The translations under genes were made by a program, and so were the position numbers. The notes beneath the pieces are model-generated. The model worked only from the letters and a program-made list of their open reading frames with translations. It was not told the DNA's origin and searched no databases. A stretch of DNA of 64,000 nt from positions 1 through 64,000 of the forward strand of contig CAWDTW010000005.1 in the NCBI GenBank assembly GCA_963805295.1, written 5' to 3'. Shown piece by piece: positions 45,702-54,977 of this stretch (position 1 is its first letter; every line of letters starts with the position of its first letter). The DNA comes from Roseiarcus sp963805295 (GTDB taxonomy: Bacteria; Pseudomonadota; Alphaproteobacteria; Rhizobiales; Beijerinckiaceae).

Positions 45702-47356
45702 GTAACCGTTCACATCCCCCCGCCGTTCAAGCGGCGGCGTTTGCGGGGATCATGGGCAGGGTGAGGTTGGCTCGGGCTGCGGCGATGAGAGAGCAAGCGT
45801 ACGCCCAGGGCTCGACGCCGCGCCTGCGGCAAGTATCGATGACGCTGAGACCGGCGGCGTAGAACCGGCTGCCTTCGTCGGTCCTGGTTCCAAAGCTGAT
45901 ACGGCGTGCGATCACGGCGTGGCGGAGCGCGCGTTCGGCGTCGTTGTTGGTCGGCGGCAGGTTCGGGTCCGAGACGAAGGCGATGACGGCGTCCCAGTCG
46001 TTGAGGATTTCACCGGCGAGATCGCGAACCTTCTTCTCGATCTCATGCCGGTTGCACTGGCAGTTCCATTTGATGCGGGTCGTCAGCCGCTCGAGGGCGT
46101 CCGCGTCGGCTCCATCGTGGACGCGCACGATGAGGCGGCGGAGGTCGCGGACCAGATCGCGACCGAAGCCTGAGCCCGCGCCGTAGTAGCCTTCGGCGAG
46201 GGCCAGGGCCTTGCGGATGAGATGCGCCAGACAGCGCTGGCGGCGGGGATGATCTCGGTAGGCGCCGTAGCCGTCGGTGACCAACCAGCCCAGGAAGGCG
46301 TCGCCGATCAGCGCGGCGAGTTCCTCCTTGCGGCGGCTGCCGATGCGGTAGACGATCGTGGCGGTCGTCACCGCCACCCACATCCACAACAGGACGCCCC
46401 GCTGATACCAGGGGGTTTCGTCGAGATGGACGATCTCGGCGGCTCGCACATCCGCAATGAGGCGCTCGACCACGGGTTCGCTGGCCAGGCCGAATTCGTG
46501 GATGCAGCGCTCGATGGTCGCCACTCCCAGTTCGAGGTCGAGCCAGTCGCGCAGAAATTCCTGGATCTTGCGCCGCGAAAGACGGCAGCGCAGCGACAAC
46601 GCAGCGATGAAAGTGGCGAGCATGGGGCCCACCAAGCAACGCTCGCTCATCCGCAAGTTTCGTTTGCGCCCCTCGATCAGAGAACTCAGTCCGACGCGAG
46701 GGCGTTCGACGTTGTCGTGACCGCAGGGGCAGCGCACGGCGAAGTAGCTGTGTCGGGTCGCGGTGACTTGAAGAGCCATGTCGCATCGGACGAGTTCGAG
46801 GCTGTCGTGGGCGCTGACGCAGCGGCGCTTCAGGTCGGGGCCGAGGGCGGCGCCGCAAGCCGCGCACACCATCGGCGCGTGCGCGACTTCTTCGCTCACC
46901 ACAATCGGCTGACAGCGCCAATGCCCTTTTGCGCCGGGCTGTTTGCCGGAGCCCTTGGCGGTCTTGTTCTTGTCTGGCTTGCCGGCTTTCTCGGGCGCAG
47001 TGTCGGAAGAATTGGCAGCGGCGCCGTCCGGGTCGGCCGCAACCGGTTTGCCTCGCTCTTCACGCCGATAGGGGTCGTCGCTCGACGGCGGACGCGAACT
47101 GGTCGAAGAATCCTCGCCCGCGCGGTTGGCCAACAAACGCGCCAACTCATGCAACCGCCAAGCCAATTCCTCGAGCTGCTCGCGCGACATCCCCGCGAGG
47201 TCGGAGCGCTTGATATCGTTCAGCTCTGGGGCGAATTGGCGAGGCACATCGAGCGTAGAATCCCATTCGCGCCAAAGCGCAAGCCCCCTCACGACGATCA
47301 GACCGCGACCGTCTCCGCCTCATCCGATCGAACTAAGGGGGGATGTGAACGGTTAC
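45702..47356. mobile_element. IS66-family insertion sequence in the PIN toxin gene
   Basis: The 1655-bp element has perfect 20-bp inverted ends (GTAACCGTTCACATCCCCCC at 45702-45721 and its inverse at 47337-47356) and a perfect 8-bp target duplication ATCGACCC (45694-45701 and 47357-47364), as expected for IS66. Only the large transposase gene is present, without the small TnpA/TnpB frames of classical IS66, as in the ISBst12-like subgroup. Confidence 0.93.
45727..47292 (-). CDS. IS66-family transposase (TnpC)
   Basis: This 521-residue protein has the IS66 layout: an N-terminal LREQLEELAWRLHELARLLA coiled segment, a Ser/Pro/Lys-rich linker (SSTSSRPPSSDDPYR), a zinc-finger region (CAACGAALG, then CPCGHD), the DDE core (HLDETPWYQRG, LVTDGYGAY, and the catalytic Glu region NNDAERALRHAV) and the C-terminal helical domain. 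Length is normal and no stop is seen, so it should be active. Confidence 0.92.
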   Translation of the reverse strand: MRGLALWREWDSTLDVPRQFAPELNDIKRSDLAGMSREQLEELAWRLHELARLLANRAGEDSSTSSRPPSSDDPYRREERGKPVAADPDGAAANSSDTAPEKAGKPDKNKTAKGSGKQPGAKGHWRCQPIVVSEEVAHAPMVCAACGAALGPDLKRRCVSAHDSLELVRCDMALQVTATRHSYFAVRCPCGHDNVERPRVGLSSLIEGRKRNLRMSERCLVGPMLATFIAALSLRCRLSRRKIQEFLRDWLDLELGVATIERCIHEFGLASEPVVERLIADVRAAEIVHLDETPWYQRGVLLWMWVAVTTATIVYRIGSRRKEELAALIGDAFLGWLVTDGYGAYRDHPRRQRCLAHLIRKALALAEGYYGAGSGFGRDLVRDLRRLIVRVHDGADADALERLTTRIKWNCQCNRHEIEKKVRDLAGEILNDWDAVIAFVSDPNLPPTNNDAERALRHAVIARRISFGTRTDEGSRFYAAGLSVIDTCRRRGVEPWAYACSLIAAARANLTLPMIPANAAA

Positions 47357-47401
47357 ATCGACCCGGCCCTTGTTGCGCATCCGCTGGCGGAGAGAGGATA
47401 A

Positions 47402-47451
47402 CGCTATGTCGGCTTCATGACGACCTTCGGCGGCCTCGTCTGCGTCACCGT
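47402..47451 (+). pseudogene. Fragment of a small membrane protein gene
   Basis: Directly after the toxin stop, the sequence encodes RYVGFMTTFGGLVCVTV, a close match to LYVGFMTSFGGLVCAAAV of the intact gene at 44619-44999. The rest of the gene is missing. It is a relic of a duplication that brackets the toxin-antitoxin remnant. Confidence 0.7.
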
Positions 47452-47551
47452 TCTAATAGACGAAAATCTCCAAGAATTTGACAGCAGCTACTCTAAACGA
47501 GACCGGGGTCATACTCCAGCAGGCTACAGATACGTGCTTTGTCAATCGATC

Positions 47552-49429
47552 CTATATTACTCCGACGCCGTTTCCTCTCTTGGTTTCTTGGAGAGAAACA
47601 ATGATTCTCGTCCCGGTCGCGTCCGGGATGAAATGCATGGTAACGATGGATCGGCGGTCGGCAGAGACCACGGCCCATTCTTCGCGCCAAGGCGGCGTCC
47701 GGCGCAGGGCGGGCAGAGTCGGGTCCACTTCTCCCTCCGTGCCGACGAAGCGTGTATCGGCAATGAAGGTCGGCATAGCGGCCCCAGGTTGGACGGGCGC
47801 GCCGGTGGGGCTCGGTAACCTCACGGCTCCTGGAAAAGCTAGGAGCGCGGCGTCCAGTTGGAGAACCGGGTCAGCGCGCGTCGTCCCCGGATGTAGGGCC
47901 ACGCTCGCCATCGCGCCCGGCGAACGAACGGACGTCATTACATTGAGCAGCCATTCGGCGCCACCTGCGATCGCCGAAACCTGCTCGGTCCACACACCTG
48001 CCGTCGGTCTCCCGTCTGCGTCGAAAGCAGGGGGCTGATAGACCCCGCGGAGGATCTGGACAGAAAATTTGGCATTGTCGTGGTTGCTGTTGACCCAGGC
48101 AGGGGTTTGCTGCGCGGCGTCGATTACCGCCTGTTGATGGTTCGGACGGCGGCGAAGGGCGGCAAATTGCGCCTCGGCGATCTGAGCGGGCGTCATCCTG
48201 GCGGCCACTTCATCGCGGCCCTTGACCGCCGTGCCGCGAATTGCGGCGTCAGGTGCGTGCGAGGCGGCGAGGTTGAACCACATGTAGGCTTGCATGTAGT
48301 CCAGCGGCACGCCCTGGCCGGTGGCGTACATAAAGCCGAGGTTGTTCTGCGCGCTTGCCTTCCCCCGGTCGGCGGCGCTCCTTTGGTCGGTGCCGTTCCC
48401 TTGGTCGGCGGCCTTGCGGAACCACGCGGCGGCCTGCGCGTAGTCCTGCGCCACGCCTTTGCCCTCACCGTACATCACGCCGAGGTTGAACTGCGCGTCG
48501 GCCTGGCCCTGTTCGGCGGCCTTGCGGTACCAGATGAGGGCCTGCGCGTAGTCCTGCGGCACGCCTTTGCCGTTGGCGTACGACGCGCCAAGGTCGAACT
48601 GCGCGTCGGCCTGGCCATGTTCGGCGGCCTTGCGGTACCAGATGAGGGCCTGCGCGTAGTCCTGCGGCACGCCTTTGCCGTTTGCGTACAACGCGCCAAG
48701 CTGGGACTGCGCCGGGGCGTTCCCCTGGTCGGCGGCCTTACGGTACCACGCGACGGCCTGCGCGTAGTCCTGCGGCGCGCCTTTGCCGTTGGCGTACATA
48801 AAGCCGAGGCTGGTCTGCGCGCCGGCGTTCCCCTGGTCGGCGGCCTTACGGTACCACGCGACGGCCTGGGCGTAGTCCTGCGGCACGCCTTGGCCGTTGG
48901 CGTACATAACGCCGAGGTTGTTCTGCGCCTTGGCGTTCCCCCGGTCGGCGGCCTTGCGAAACCACGCGACGGCCTGCGCGTAGTCCTGCGCCACGCCTTG
49001 GCCGCCGGCGTACATCAGGCCGAGGCTGGTCTGCGCGCCGGCGTTCCCCCGGTCGGCGGCCTTGCGAAACCACGCGACGGCCTGGGCGTAGTCCTGCGCC
49101 ACGCCTTGGCCGCCGGCGTACATCAGGCCGAGGTTGTTCTGCGCCTTGGCGTTCCCTCGGTCGGCGGCCTTGCGAAACCACGCGACGGCCTGCGCGTAGT
49201 CCTGCGCCACGCCTTGGCCTCCGGCGTACATCAGGCCGAGGCTGGCCTGCGCGCCGGCGTTCCCCCGGTCGGCCAATGGACGCCAAATCTGTAGCGCCGC
49301 CGCGTAGTCGCCTTTCTGATAGGCAGCCAAGCCGTCCTCAAGTTGCCCCGCAACTGCAGCGTTGTCGCGGTAGGCGGCCTTCTCGCTTTCGGCCTCTTCC
49401 AACTTGATCTCCTGCTTCACGTCGTCCAA
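47552..49429 (-). CDS. Sel1-like repeat protein, C-terminal part
   Basis: From its first ATG this frame encodes 625 residues: a short charged start, a series of about ten Sel1/TPR-like repeats of 36 residues (consensus AQNNLGLMYAGGQGVAQDYA, AVAWFRKAADRGN) to about residue 385, and a 240-residue C-terminal domain (VIDAAQQTPAWVNSNH... ILRGVYQPPAF... RSIVTMHFIPDATGTRI) I do not recognise. Sel1 repeats form superhelices that bind protein partners. There is no signal peptide. The same frame is open further upstream, with more repeats, to an amber codon at 50264-50266, so the ATG at 49429 may be only a fallback start. Confidence 0.85.
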   Translation of the reverse strand: MDDVKQEIKLEEAESEKAAYRDNAAVAGQLEDGLAAYQKGDYAAALQIWRPLADRGNAGAQASLGLMYAGGQGVAQDYAQAVAWFRKAADRGNAKAQNNLGLMYAGGQGVAQDYAQAVAWFRKAADRGNAGAQTSLGLMYAGGQGVAQDYAQAVAWFRKAADRGNAKAQNNLGVMYANGQGVPQDYAQAVAWYRKAADQGNAGAQTSLGFMYANGKGAPQDYAQAVAWYRKAADQGNAPAQSQLGALYANGKGVPQDYAQALIWYRKAAEHGQADAQFDLGASYANGKGVPQDYAQALIWYRKAAEQGQADAQFNLGVMYGEGKGVAQDYAQAAAWFRKAADQGNGTDQRSAADRGKASAQNNLGFMYATGQGVPLDYMQAYMWFNLAASHAPDAAIRGTAVKGRDEVAARMTPAQIAEAQFAALRRRPNHQQAVIDAAQQTPAWVNSNHDNAKFSVQILRGVYQPPAFDADGRPTAGVWTEQVSAIAGGAEWLLNVMTSVRSPGAMASVALHPGTTRADPVLQLDAALLAFPGAVRLPSPTGAPVQPGAAMPTFIADTRFVGTEGEVDPTLPALRRTPPWREEWAVVSADRRSIVTMHFIPDATGTRIIVSLQETKRGNGVGVI

Positions 49430-50350
49430 CCACGGGGACAGCGACAGGCCGCCACGGCCCTGCGCGTAGAAGACCCTGAGATTGTTCTGCCCGGTTGCGT
49501 TGCCCTGGTCGGCGGCGAGCTTGTAGAGACGGGCCGCCTCACGGTCGTCCTTCGGCAGGCCGCAACGGCCCTGCGCGTAGAAGGCCCCGAGATTGTTCTG
49601 CCCGTTTGCATTGCCCTGGTCGGCGGCGAGCTTGTAGAGACGGGCCGCCTCAGGGTCGTCCTTCGGCAGGCCGCCACGGCCCTGGTCGTAGAAGACGCCG
49701 AGATAGACCTGCCCCGTTGCGTTTCCCTGGTCGGCGGCGAGCTTGTAGAGACGCGCCGCCTCGCGGTCGTCCTTCGGCAGGCCGCCACGGCCCTGGTCGT
49801 AGAAGACCGCGAGATTGACCTGCCCCGTTGCGTTTCCCTGGTCGGCGGCGAGCTTGTAGAGACGCGCCGCCTCGCGGTCGTCCTTCGGCAGGCCGCCGCC
49901 GCCTTGCTCGTAGAAGGCGCCGAGATTGACCTGCCCGTTTGCGTCGCCCTGGTCGGCGGCGAGCTTGTAGAGACGGGCCGCCTCACGGTCGTCCTTCGGC
50001 AGGCCGCCACGGCCCTGCGCGTAGAAGGCCCCGAGATTGAACTGTCCGGTTGCGTCGCCCTGGTCGGCGGCGAGCCTGTAGAGACGGGCCGCCTCACGGT
50101 CGTCCTTCGGCAGGCCGCCACGGCCCTGCGCGTAGAAGACCGCGAGATTGTTCTGCCCGTTTGCGTTGCCCTGGTCGGCGGCGAGCTTGTAGAGACGCGC
50201 CGCCTCGCGGTCGTCCTTCGGCAGGCCGCCACGGCCCTGCGCGTAGAAGGCCCCGAGATTGTTCTAGCCGGTTGCGTTCCCCTGGGCGGCGGCGAGCTTA
50301 TAGAGACGCGCCGCCTCGCGGTCGTCCGTATCGTCCAGTTCACTCATCAT
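49430..50350 (-). pseudogene. N-terminal Sel1-repeat block, in frame but cut by an amber codon
   Basis: An ATG at 50350 (MMSELDDTDDREAARLYKLAA) with AAGG upstream begins a frame in register with the downstream Sel1 gene. It carries about eight 37-residue repeats (111 nt; consensus NNLGAFYAQGRGGLPKDD, REAARLYKLAADQGNATGQ), nearly identical in DNA. Codon 29 is TAG where every other repeat has CAG (GQNN). Without it the gene would be 932 residues and run to 47552. This is therefore a nonsense mutation in an otherwise intact giant Sel1 gene, or a sequence error in a repeated region. Confidence 0.8.
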
Positions 50351-50420
50351 GCCTTGGCCTGCTAACTCCGCTCTTCCCAGATGGCATACCGTTGCGAATC
50401 GCGGGCAAAAGGCAAGTCGC

Positions 50421-50723
50421 TTACGCTCCTTCCAATGCTGGCAGATTCGAGAGGAGGAGGGCGAGTTGCCGCCTCGGAGTTCGATTGGTCGCGCCGCGGA
50501 ACAAGACGACAGAAGGAGCGCTTTCGCTTGTCGCCGCCAACAAGGTCGCGAAGTCCCTATCCGCGGAGACGATCACTCGATCCTCCTCTCGGGCCCGAAG
50601 AAAGATCGTTTCGTCGTCTGCGCGCTGCAAGCCATATTCCCTGACATGGACGGCGCCGCGCCCTCGCTGCCGCAACCTTTCAGCGTTCGCAAGCGACAAC
50701 GCGTTGTCCACCGGGAACCTCAC
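50421..50723 (-). CDS. DUF5615 family PIN-like protein (putative toxin)
   Basis: This 100-residue protein has the PIN-like fold of DUF5615: MRFPVDNALSLANAERLRQ (first Asp), HVREYGLQRADDETIFLRAREEDRVIVSADRDFATLL (central acidic pair), and SVVLFRGATNRTPRRQLALLLSNLP. It overlaps the upstream DUF433 gene by four bases (ATGA). Such pairs are predicted type II toxin-antitoxin modules, with this protein as the RNase-like toxin. The acidic residues expected in the active site are kept, so it may be functional. Confidence 0.88.
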   Translation of the reverse strand: MRFPVDNALSLANAERLRQRGRGAVHVREYGLQRADDETIFLRAREEDRVIVSADRDFATLLAATSESAPSVVLFRGATNRTPRRQLALLLSNLPALEGA

Positions 50724-50947
50724 GGAACCGTCAGGGGCAGTTCGCGCTCGCGCACAGCGTCTGCCGCGTAGTGCAGAGCCTCTTGGATGTCGTCGCGTTC
50801 GAGGTCCGGATAGGCTGCCAGAATATCAGTCGCGGTCATTCCGTCGGCCACCATGCCGATGATCGTCGCCACCGGGATGCGAAAGCCGCGGATACAGGGG
50901 ACGCCGCTCATCTGTATTGCGTCGACAGTAATTCGCGTGAATCTCAT
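50720..50947 (-). CDS. DUF433 family protein (putative antitoxin)
   Basis: This 75-residue protein reads MRFTRITVDAIQMSGVPCIRGFRIPVATIIGMVADGMTATDILAAYPDLERDDIQEALHYAAD, the classical DUF433 pattern with a helix-turn-helix-like core. It is the putative antitoxin of the downstream DUF5615 protein. The ATG at 50947 is the only sensible start; the longer frame to 51082 overlaps the upstream gene. It follows that gene by 11 bases. Confidence 0.88.
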   Translation of the reverse strand: MRFTRITVDAIQMSGVPCIRGFRIPVATIIGMVADGMTATDILAAYPDLERDDIQEALHYAADAVRERELPLTVP

Positions 50948-50958
50948 CGTATGTCGCC

Positions 50959-51255
50959 TCAGGCGGCGTCCGGGAACCGGACGCTGGGGTATCTGTCGTC
51001 GAGCTCGCGGACGGCGTCTTCGATCGCTTCGATGAGTTTTGCGAGGGCCGGATAGTCGGCTTTGTCCGTGCTCTTCAGCCAAATCATCACGCGGAGGAAA
51101 TCCCCGCTCTCGTCATAGCGATCGGACTCGATCTCGACGCCTTCCACCTTCTCGCCCACAGGCGACTTCTTGGCCGTATCGATGACGACCTTTCTCAAGG
51201 TCTCCAAATCTGTCTGCATCGCCTCTTCCTGCGTGGACTTCTTCGACGCCATCAT
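50959..51255 (-). CDS. Small conserved-looking protein upstream of the DUF433/DUF5615 pair
   Basis: This acidic protein of up to 98 residues reads LETLRKVVIDTAKKSPVGEKVEGVEIESDRYDESGDFLRVMIWLKSTDKADYPALAKLIEAIEDAVRELDDRYPSVRFPDAA. It predicts a small alpha/beta fold (helix, strand VEGVEIESD, strand FLRVMIWLK, helices). I do not recall its family. Start ATGs at 51255, 51252 and 51219 are possible. It forms an apparent three-gene operon with the DUF433/DUF5615 pair. Confidence 0.7.
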   Translation of the reverse strand: MMASKKSTQEEAMQTDLETLRKVVIDTAKKSPVGEKVEGVEIESDRYDESGDFLRVMIWLKSTDKADYPALAKLIEAIEDAVRELDDRYPSVRFPDAA

Positions 51256-52245
51256 AGCATGGACAACTCTGTTTTCTGCTGCTGGTTGCTCGACGCCATT
51301 CGGGCCATCACCGGAAATTCCGCCCCGCCGGCATGGCGCGCTTCGCCTCGAGCGTTTCGAGCGGCAGGGTCAGCGGCGGTTGCGGGTCATCGAGCCGCGG
51401 CGTCTGAGCGAATCTGCTGCCCTGGCGCTTCTGCGCCATCGTCAGCTGCGGGCTGCGGACTTCGTCGGCGCGCGCCCTTGTCTCGATGGTTGCGCCGGCT
51501 TCCGAGAGCAAGCCGAGCCAGGGCGTCAAGTCCTCCATGCGGTCGGCGATGACGTGGATGACGCCCTGCTCGTTCTGCAGCTTGCCGGTCACCGCGACGA
51601 AGCGCGCGCCGAGCACGATCGCGCGCAGCCGCTCGAACGCCTTCGGCCAGACGATGACGTTGGCGACGCCCGTCTCGTCCTCGAGCGTCATGAAGATGAC
51701 GCCCTTGGCGGTGCCGGGCCGCTGGCGCACCAGCACGAGGCCCGCCACCGTCACGCGCTCGCCGCTCCTGACCGACGAAAGCGCGTCGGAGCGCAGGATC
51801 CCGCGCTGGGCGAGGCGCGCGCGCATGAACGAGGTCGGATGGGCCTTCAGCGAGAGAGACAGGCGCCGATAGTCCTCGACCACATGCGCGCCGAGCGGCA
51901 TCGGCGGCAATCTGGCGTCGGGCTCCGTCTCGCGCTCCGGCCGCGAGGCGGCGAACAGCGGCAGATCGTCCTGGTCGCCGACCCGGTCGAGGCCGCGCAC
52001 CGCCCATAGGGCCTCACGCCGGTCGAGACCGAGCGAGCGGAAGGCGTCGGCGTCGGCGAGTTTTTCCAGGACCGCGGGGCTCAAGCCGCTGCGCAGCCAG
52101 AGGTCGCGCACGGAATCATAGCCCTGCCCCCGCCGTTCGACGAGCCGGCGCATGTCGTCCTCCCGAACCCCGACGATCTGCCTCAGGCCCAGGCGCACGG
52201 CATGGGTGGCGCGGATGTGGGCCGCCATCGAGGCGTGGCGGGGGT

Positions 52246-52435
52246 GGAGAGCTGACTCCCCTCTCCCCAAAGGGCGTTCGGAAGAACGCCCGTCTTTCGA
52301 CGGGCTATGGCGGGAGAGGGGTTGGGGGTGAGGGGTCGGCGCGCCAGCGCCCCGATCCAACGCGCCTTGCGGCGCGGACCCCTCATCCGGCGGGCTTCGC
52401 CCGCCACCTTCCCCCGCAAGGGGGGAAGGGGGTTC
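52246..52435. repeat. Palindromic repeat inserted in frame in dnaE2
   Basis: A roughly 190-bp unit with nested hairpins: GGGCGTTC (52272-52279) pairs with GAACGCCC (52284-52291) and CCCGTC (52289-52294) with GACGGG (52299-52304), between C-rich and G-rich arms (CTCTCCCC, GGGAGAGGGG). It translates in the dnaE2 frame as a low-complexity stretch (PPSPLAGEGGGRSPPDEGSA). Such in-frame insertions resemble Rickettsia palindromic elements. Confidence 0.8.
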
Positions 52436-54392
52436 CAGCGTGCAGTCCCAGTCCGACAGGTTCACGTCGACCTCGCTGACCTCGACCCCGTGCTCGCGCG
52501 CGTCGCGCACGAGCTGGGCCGGCGCGTAGAAGCCGAGCGGCTGGGAGTTGAGCATCGCGGCGGCGAAGACGTCGGGGTAGCGGCATTTCATCCAGCACGA
52601 GGCGTAGACGAGGAGCGCGAAGCTCGCGGCGTGGCTCTCGGGAAAGCCGTATTCGCCGAAACCCTCGATCTGGCGGAAGCAGCGCTCGGCGAAGTCGCAG
52701 TCGTAGCCCTTGGCCGCCATGCCCTCGACCATCTTCGCCTCAAACGTCGCGATCGTGCCGACCCGGCGGAAGGTCGCCATGGCGCGGCGCAGCCGGTCGG
52801 CCTCGGAGGGCGTGAAGCCGGCGGCGACGATGGCGATCTTCATCGCCTGCTCCTGGAAGAGCGGCACGCCGAGCGTCTTCTTCAGGACCGCCTCGAGCTC
52901 GCGCGAGGGATAGACGACGTCTTCGAGCCCCTGCCGGCGGCGCAGATAGGGATGCACCATGTCGCCCTGGATGGGGCCCGGCCGCACGATCGCGACCTCG
53001 ATGACGAGATCGTAGAATTTCTCCGGCTTCAGCCGCGGCAGCATCGACATCTGCGCCCGGCTCTCGATCTGGAAGACGCCGATCGTGTCGGCGCGCTGGA
53101 TCATCGCGTAGACTTGACGCTCCTCGGGCGGAATGGTCGCGAGCGTCAGCCGCTCGCCGTAATGTTTTCCGAGAAGGTCGAAGCCCTTCGACAGCGCCGT
53201 CAGCATGCCGAGCGCGAGCACGTCGATCTTGAGGAGACCGAGCGCGTCGAGATCGTCCTTGTCCCATTCGATGGTGGTGCGGTCCTCCATCGCCGCGTTC
53301 ATGATCGGCGCGACCTCGTCGAGCCGGTCGCGGGTGATGACGAAGCCGCCGCTGTGCTGGGTGAGGTGGCGCGGAAAGCCGGTCAATTCCCCCGCCATCT
53401 TCAGCGCGAGCGCGAGCGACGGATCGGCAGGGTCGAGCCCGGCCGCGCGCACACGGGTCCCGTCGATCGGCGTCGAGCCGTGGCCCCAGGCGGTTCCGTT
53501 GAGCGCGGCGATGACGTCGTCGGAGAGGCCGAACACCTTGGCCGTCTCGCGGATCGCCGAGCGGGTGCGGTAGGTGGTGACCGCGGCGGCCAGCCCCGCG
53601 CGCTCGCGCCCGTAGCGCCGGTAGATGTACTGGATCACCTCCTCGCGCCGCTCGTGCTCGAAATCGACGTCGATGTCCGGCGGCTCGTTGCGCTCGGGCG
53701 AGACGAAGCGCTCGAACAAGAGATCGAAACGCGCCGGATCGACCTCGGTGATCCCGAGGCAGAAGCAGACCGCCGAATTGGCCGCCGAACCGCGGCCCTG
53801 GCAGAGGATCCCGCGCGAGCGGGCGAAGCGCACGATGTCGTGCACGGTGAGAAAGTAAGGCGCGTAGTCGAGCGAGGCGATGAGGGCGAGTTCATGGGCG
53901 AGCGCTTCCCGCACGCGCTCCGGCGCGCCCTCGGGATAGCGCGCCTTGGCGCCTTCGAGCGCGAAGGCTTCGAGCGCGGCCTGGGGCGTCGCATAGCCCT
54001 CGCGCAGCTCTTCGGGATAGCAGTGCGCCAGTTCGTCGAGGCCGAAGGCGAGGCCGTCGAGGAAGCGGATCGTCTCCTCGATCGCCGCCGGCGCCTCGGC
54101 GAAGAGCCGCGCCATCTCGCGCGGGCTTTTAAGATGGCGCTCGGCGTTGGCCTGGGTCAGGCGCCCGGCGGCCTCGAGCGTCGTTTTCTCGCGGATGCAG
54201 GCGACGACGTCGGCGAGCGCGCGCCGCTCGGGCGCATGCATCAGCGCGTCGTTGGTGGCCAGGAGCGGCGCGCCGATTTTGCGCGCCAGCGCCGCCCGCC
54301 GCGCCAGCCCCGCGCGCATGTCCTCGCCGTAGGTCAGGCTCGCGCCGATCCAGAAGCGCGGGCCGAACGCTTCGCGGAGGCGGGCGAGCGTC

Positions 54393-54590
54393 CCCTTCTC
54401 CCCTTGCGGGAGAAGGTGGCCCGAAGGGCCGGATGAGTTCTCATTCGCTTGCGCGCACCTTGATGGATGAGAAGGCGGCTTGACCACCCCCTTTCAGGAG
54501 AGGGGTCCCGCGCCGCAAGGCGCGTTACCGCGCCGGACCCCTCACCCCCAACCCCTCTCCCGCAAGGGGAGAGGGGGGAGAGCGCCACGA
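54393..54590. repeat. Palindromic repeat breaking the dnaE2 frame
   Basis: A related unit with CCCCTCTCCCGCAAGGGGAG arms (about 54551-54570) and the CTCCCCTTGCGGGAG hairpin at its other end (about 54397-54413). It contains the palindrome ATGAGTTCTCAT (54433-54444). Flanking dnaE2 segments are in different frames. Confidence 0.75.
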
Positions 54591-54977
54591 TCTGCAGCCC
54601 CTCGCCGTGCTCCAGCAAATCCTCGAGCCTGAGCCAGCACTCGCCTTTGGGCGCGCGCAAATTTCCCGCCGTGAGAATCCGGCAGAGCCGGCCGTAGGCG
54701 GCGCGGTCCTTCGGATAGGCGAGGAGGTCCGGCGCGCCGTCGGCAAAGGCGAGCCGCGCGCCGGGAACGACGCGCGTTCCCGCAACCGCCGCCGCGTTCT
54801 CGCGCGCGAAGACATGCGCTCGCACGACGCCGGCGAGCGTGTTGCGGTCGGCGATCCCGACGCCAGCGAACCCCAGCTCGGCCGCGCGCGCGACCATCTC
54901 CTCCGGATGCGACGCCCCGCGCAAAAACGAAAAATTCGTCATCCCCGCCAGTTCGGCGAAGCGCGGCTCGAGGCGGA

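Larger units (their letters stand above)
45189..47401 (+). pseudogene. Phd-type antitoxin/PIN toxin remnant interrupted by IS66
   Basis: The antitoxin frame reads KTVTIREAKNRLTELAREV, ERGETIVVTRNGSPVFEL, typical of Phd/YefM antitoxins, but its first codon is ATA where ATG is expected. A deletion fuses its C-terminus to the toxin (TPIFLALIR, the start of a VapC-like PIN protein lacking the first residues, in another frame at 45382). One missing base after KCRL shifts the frame again before KLRLTHELGTLPELL. The PIN motifs RDPFDRMLLAQCQVEGLRLLTID follow. The IS66 element then splits off ALVAHPLAERG and its stop (47365-47401). All this is decayed; no toxicity is expected. Confidence 0.88.

Noticed and set aside
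46222..47481. A 419-codon plus-strand frame across IS66
   Set aside because: It is antisense to the transposase, which carries the DDE motifs.
48200..50300. Possible CRISPR array because of regular near-identical repeats
   Set aside because: There are no unique spacers; the period is 108-111 nt and codes for Sel1 repeats.
48080..50365. Long plus-strand frames of Val/Leu/Arg-rich repeats opposite the Sel1 gene
   Set aside because: They are shadows of the 108- and 111-nt Sel1 repeats; the minus-strand frame has family motifs.
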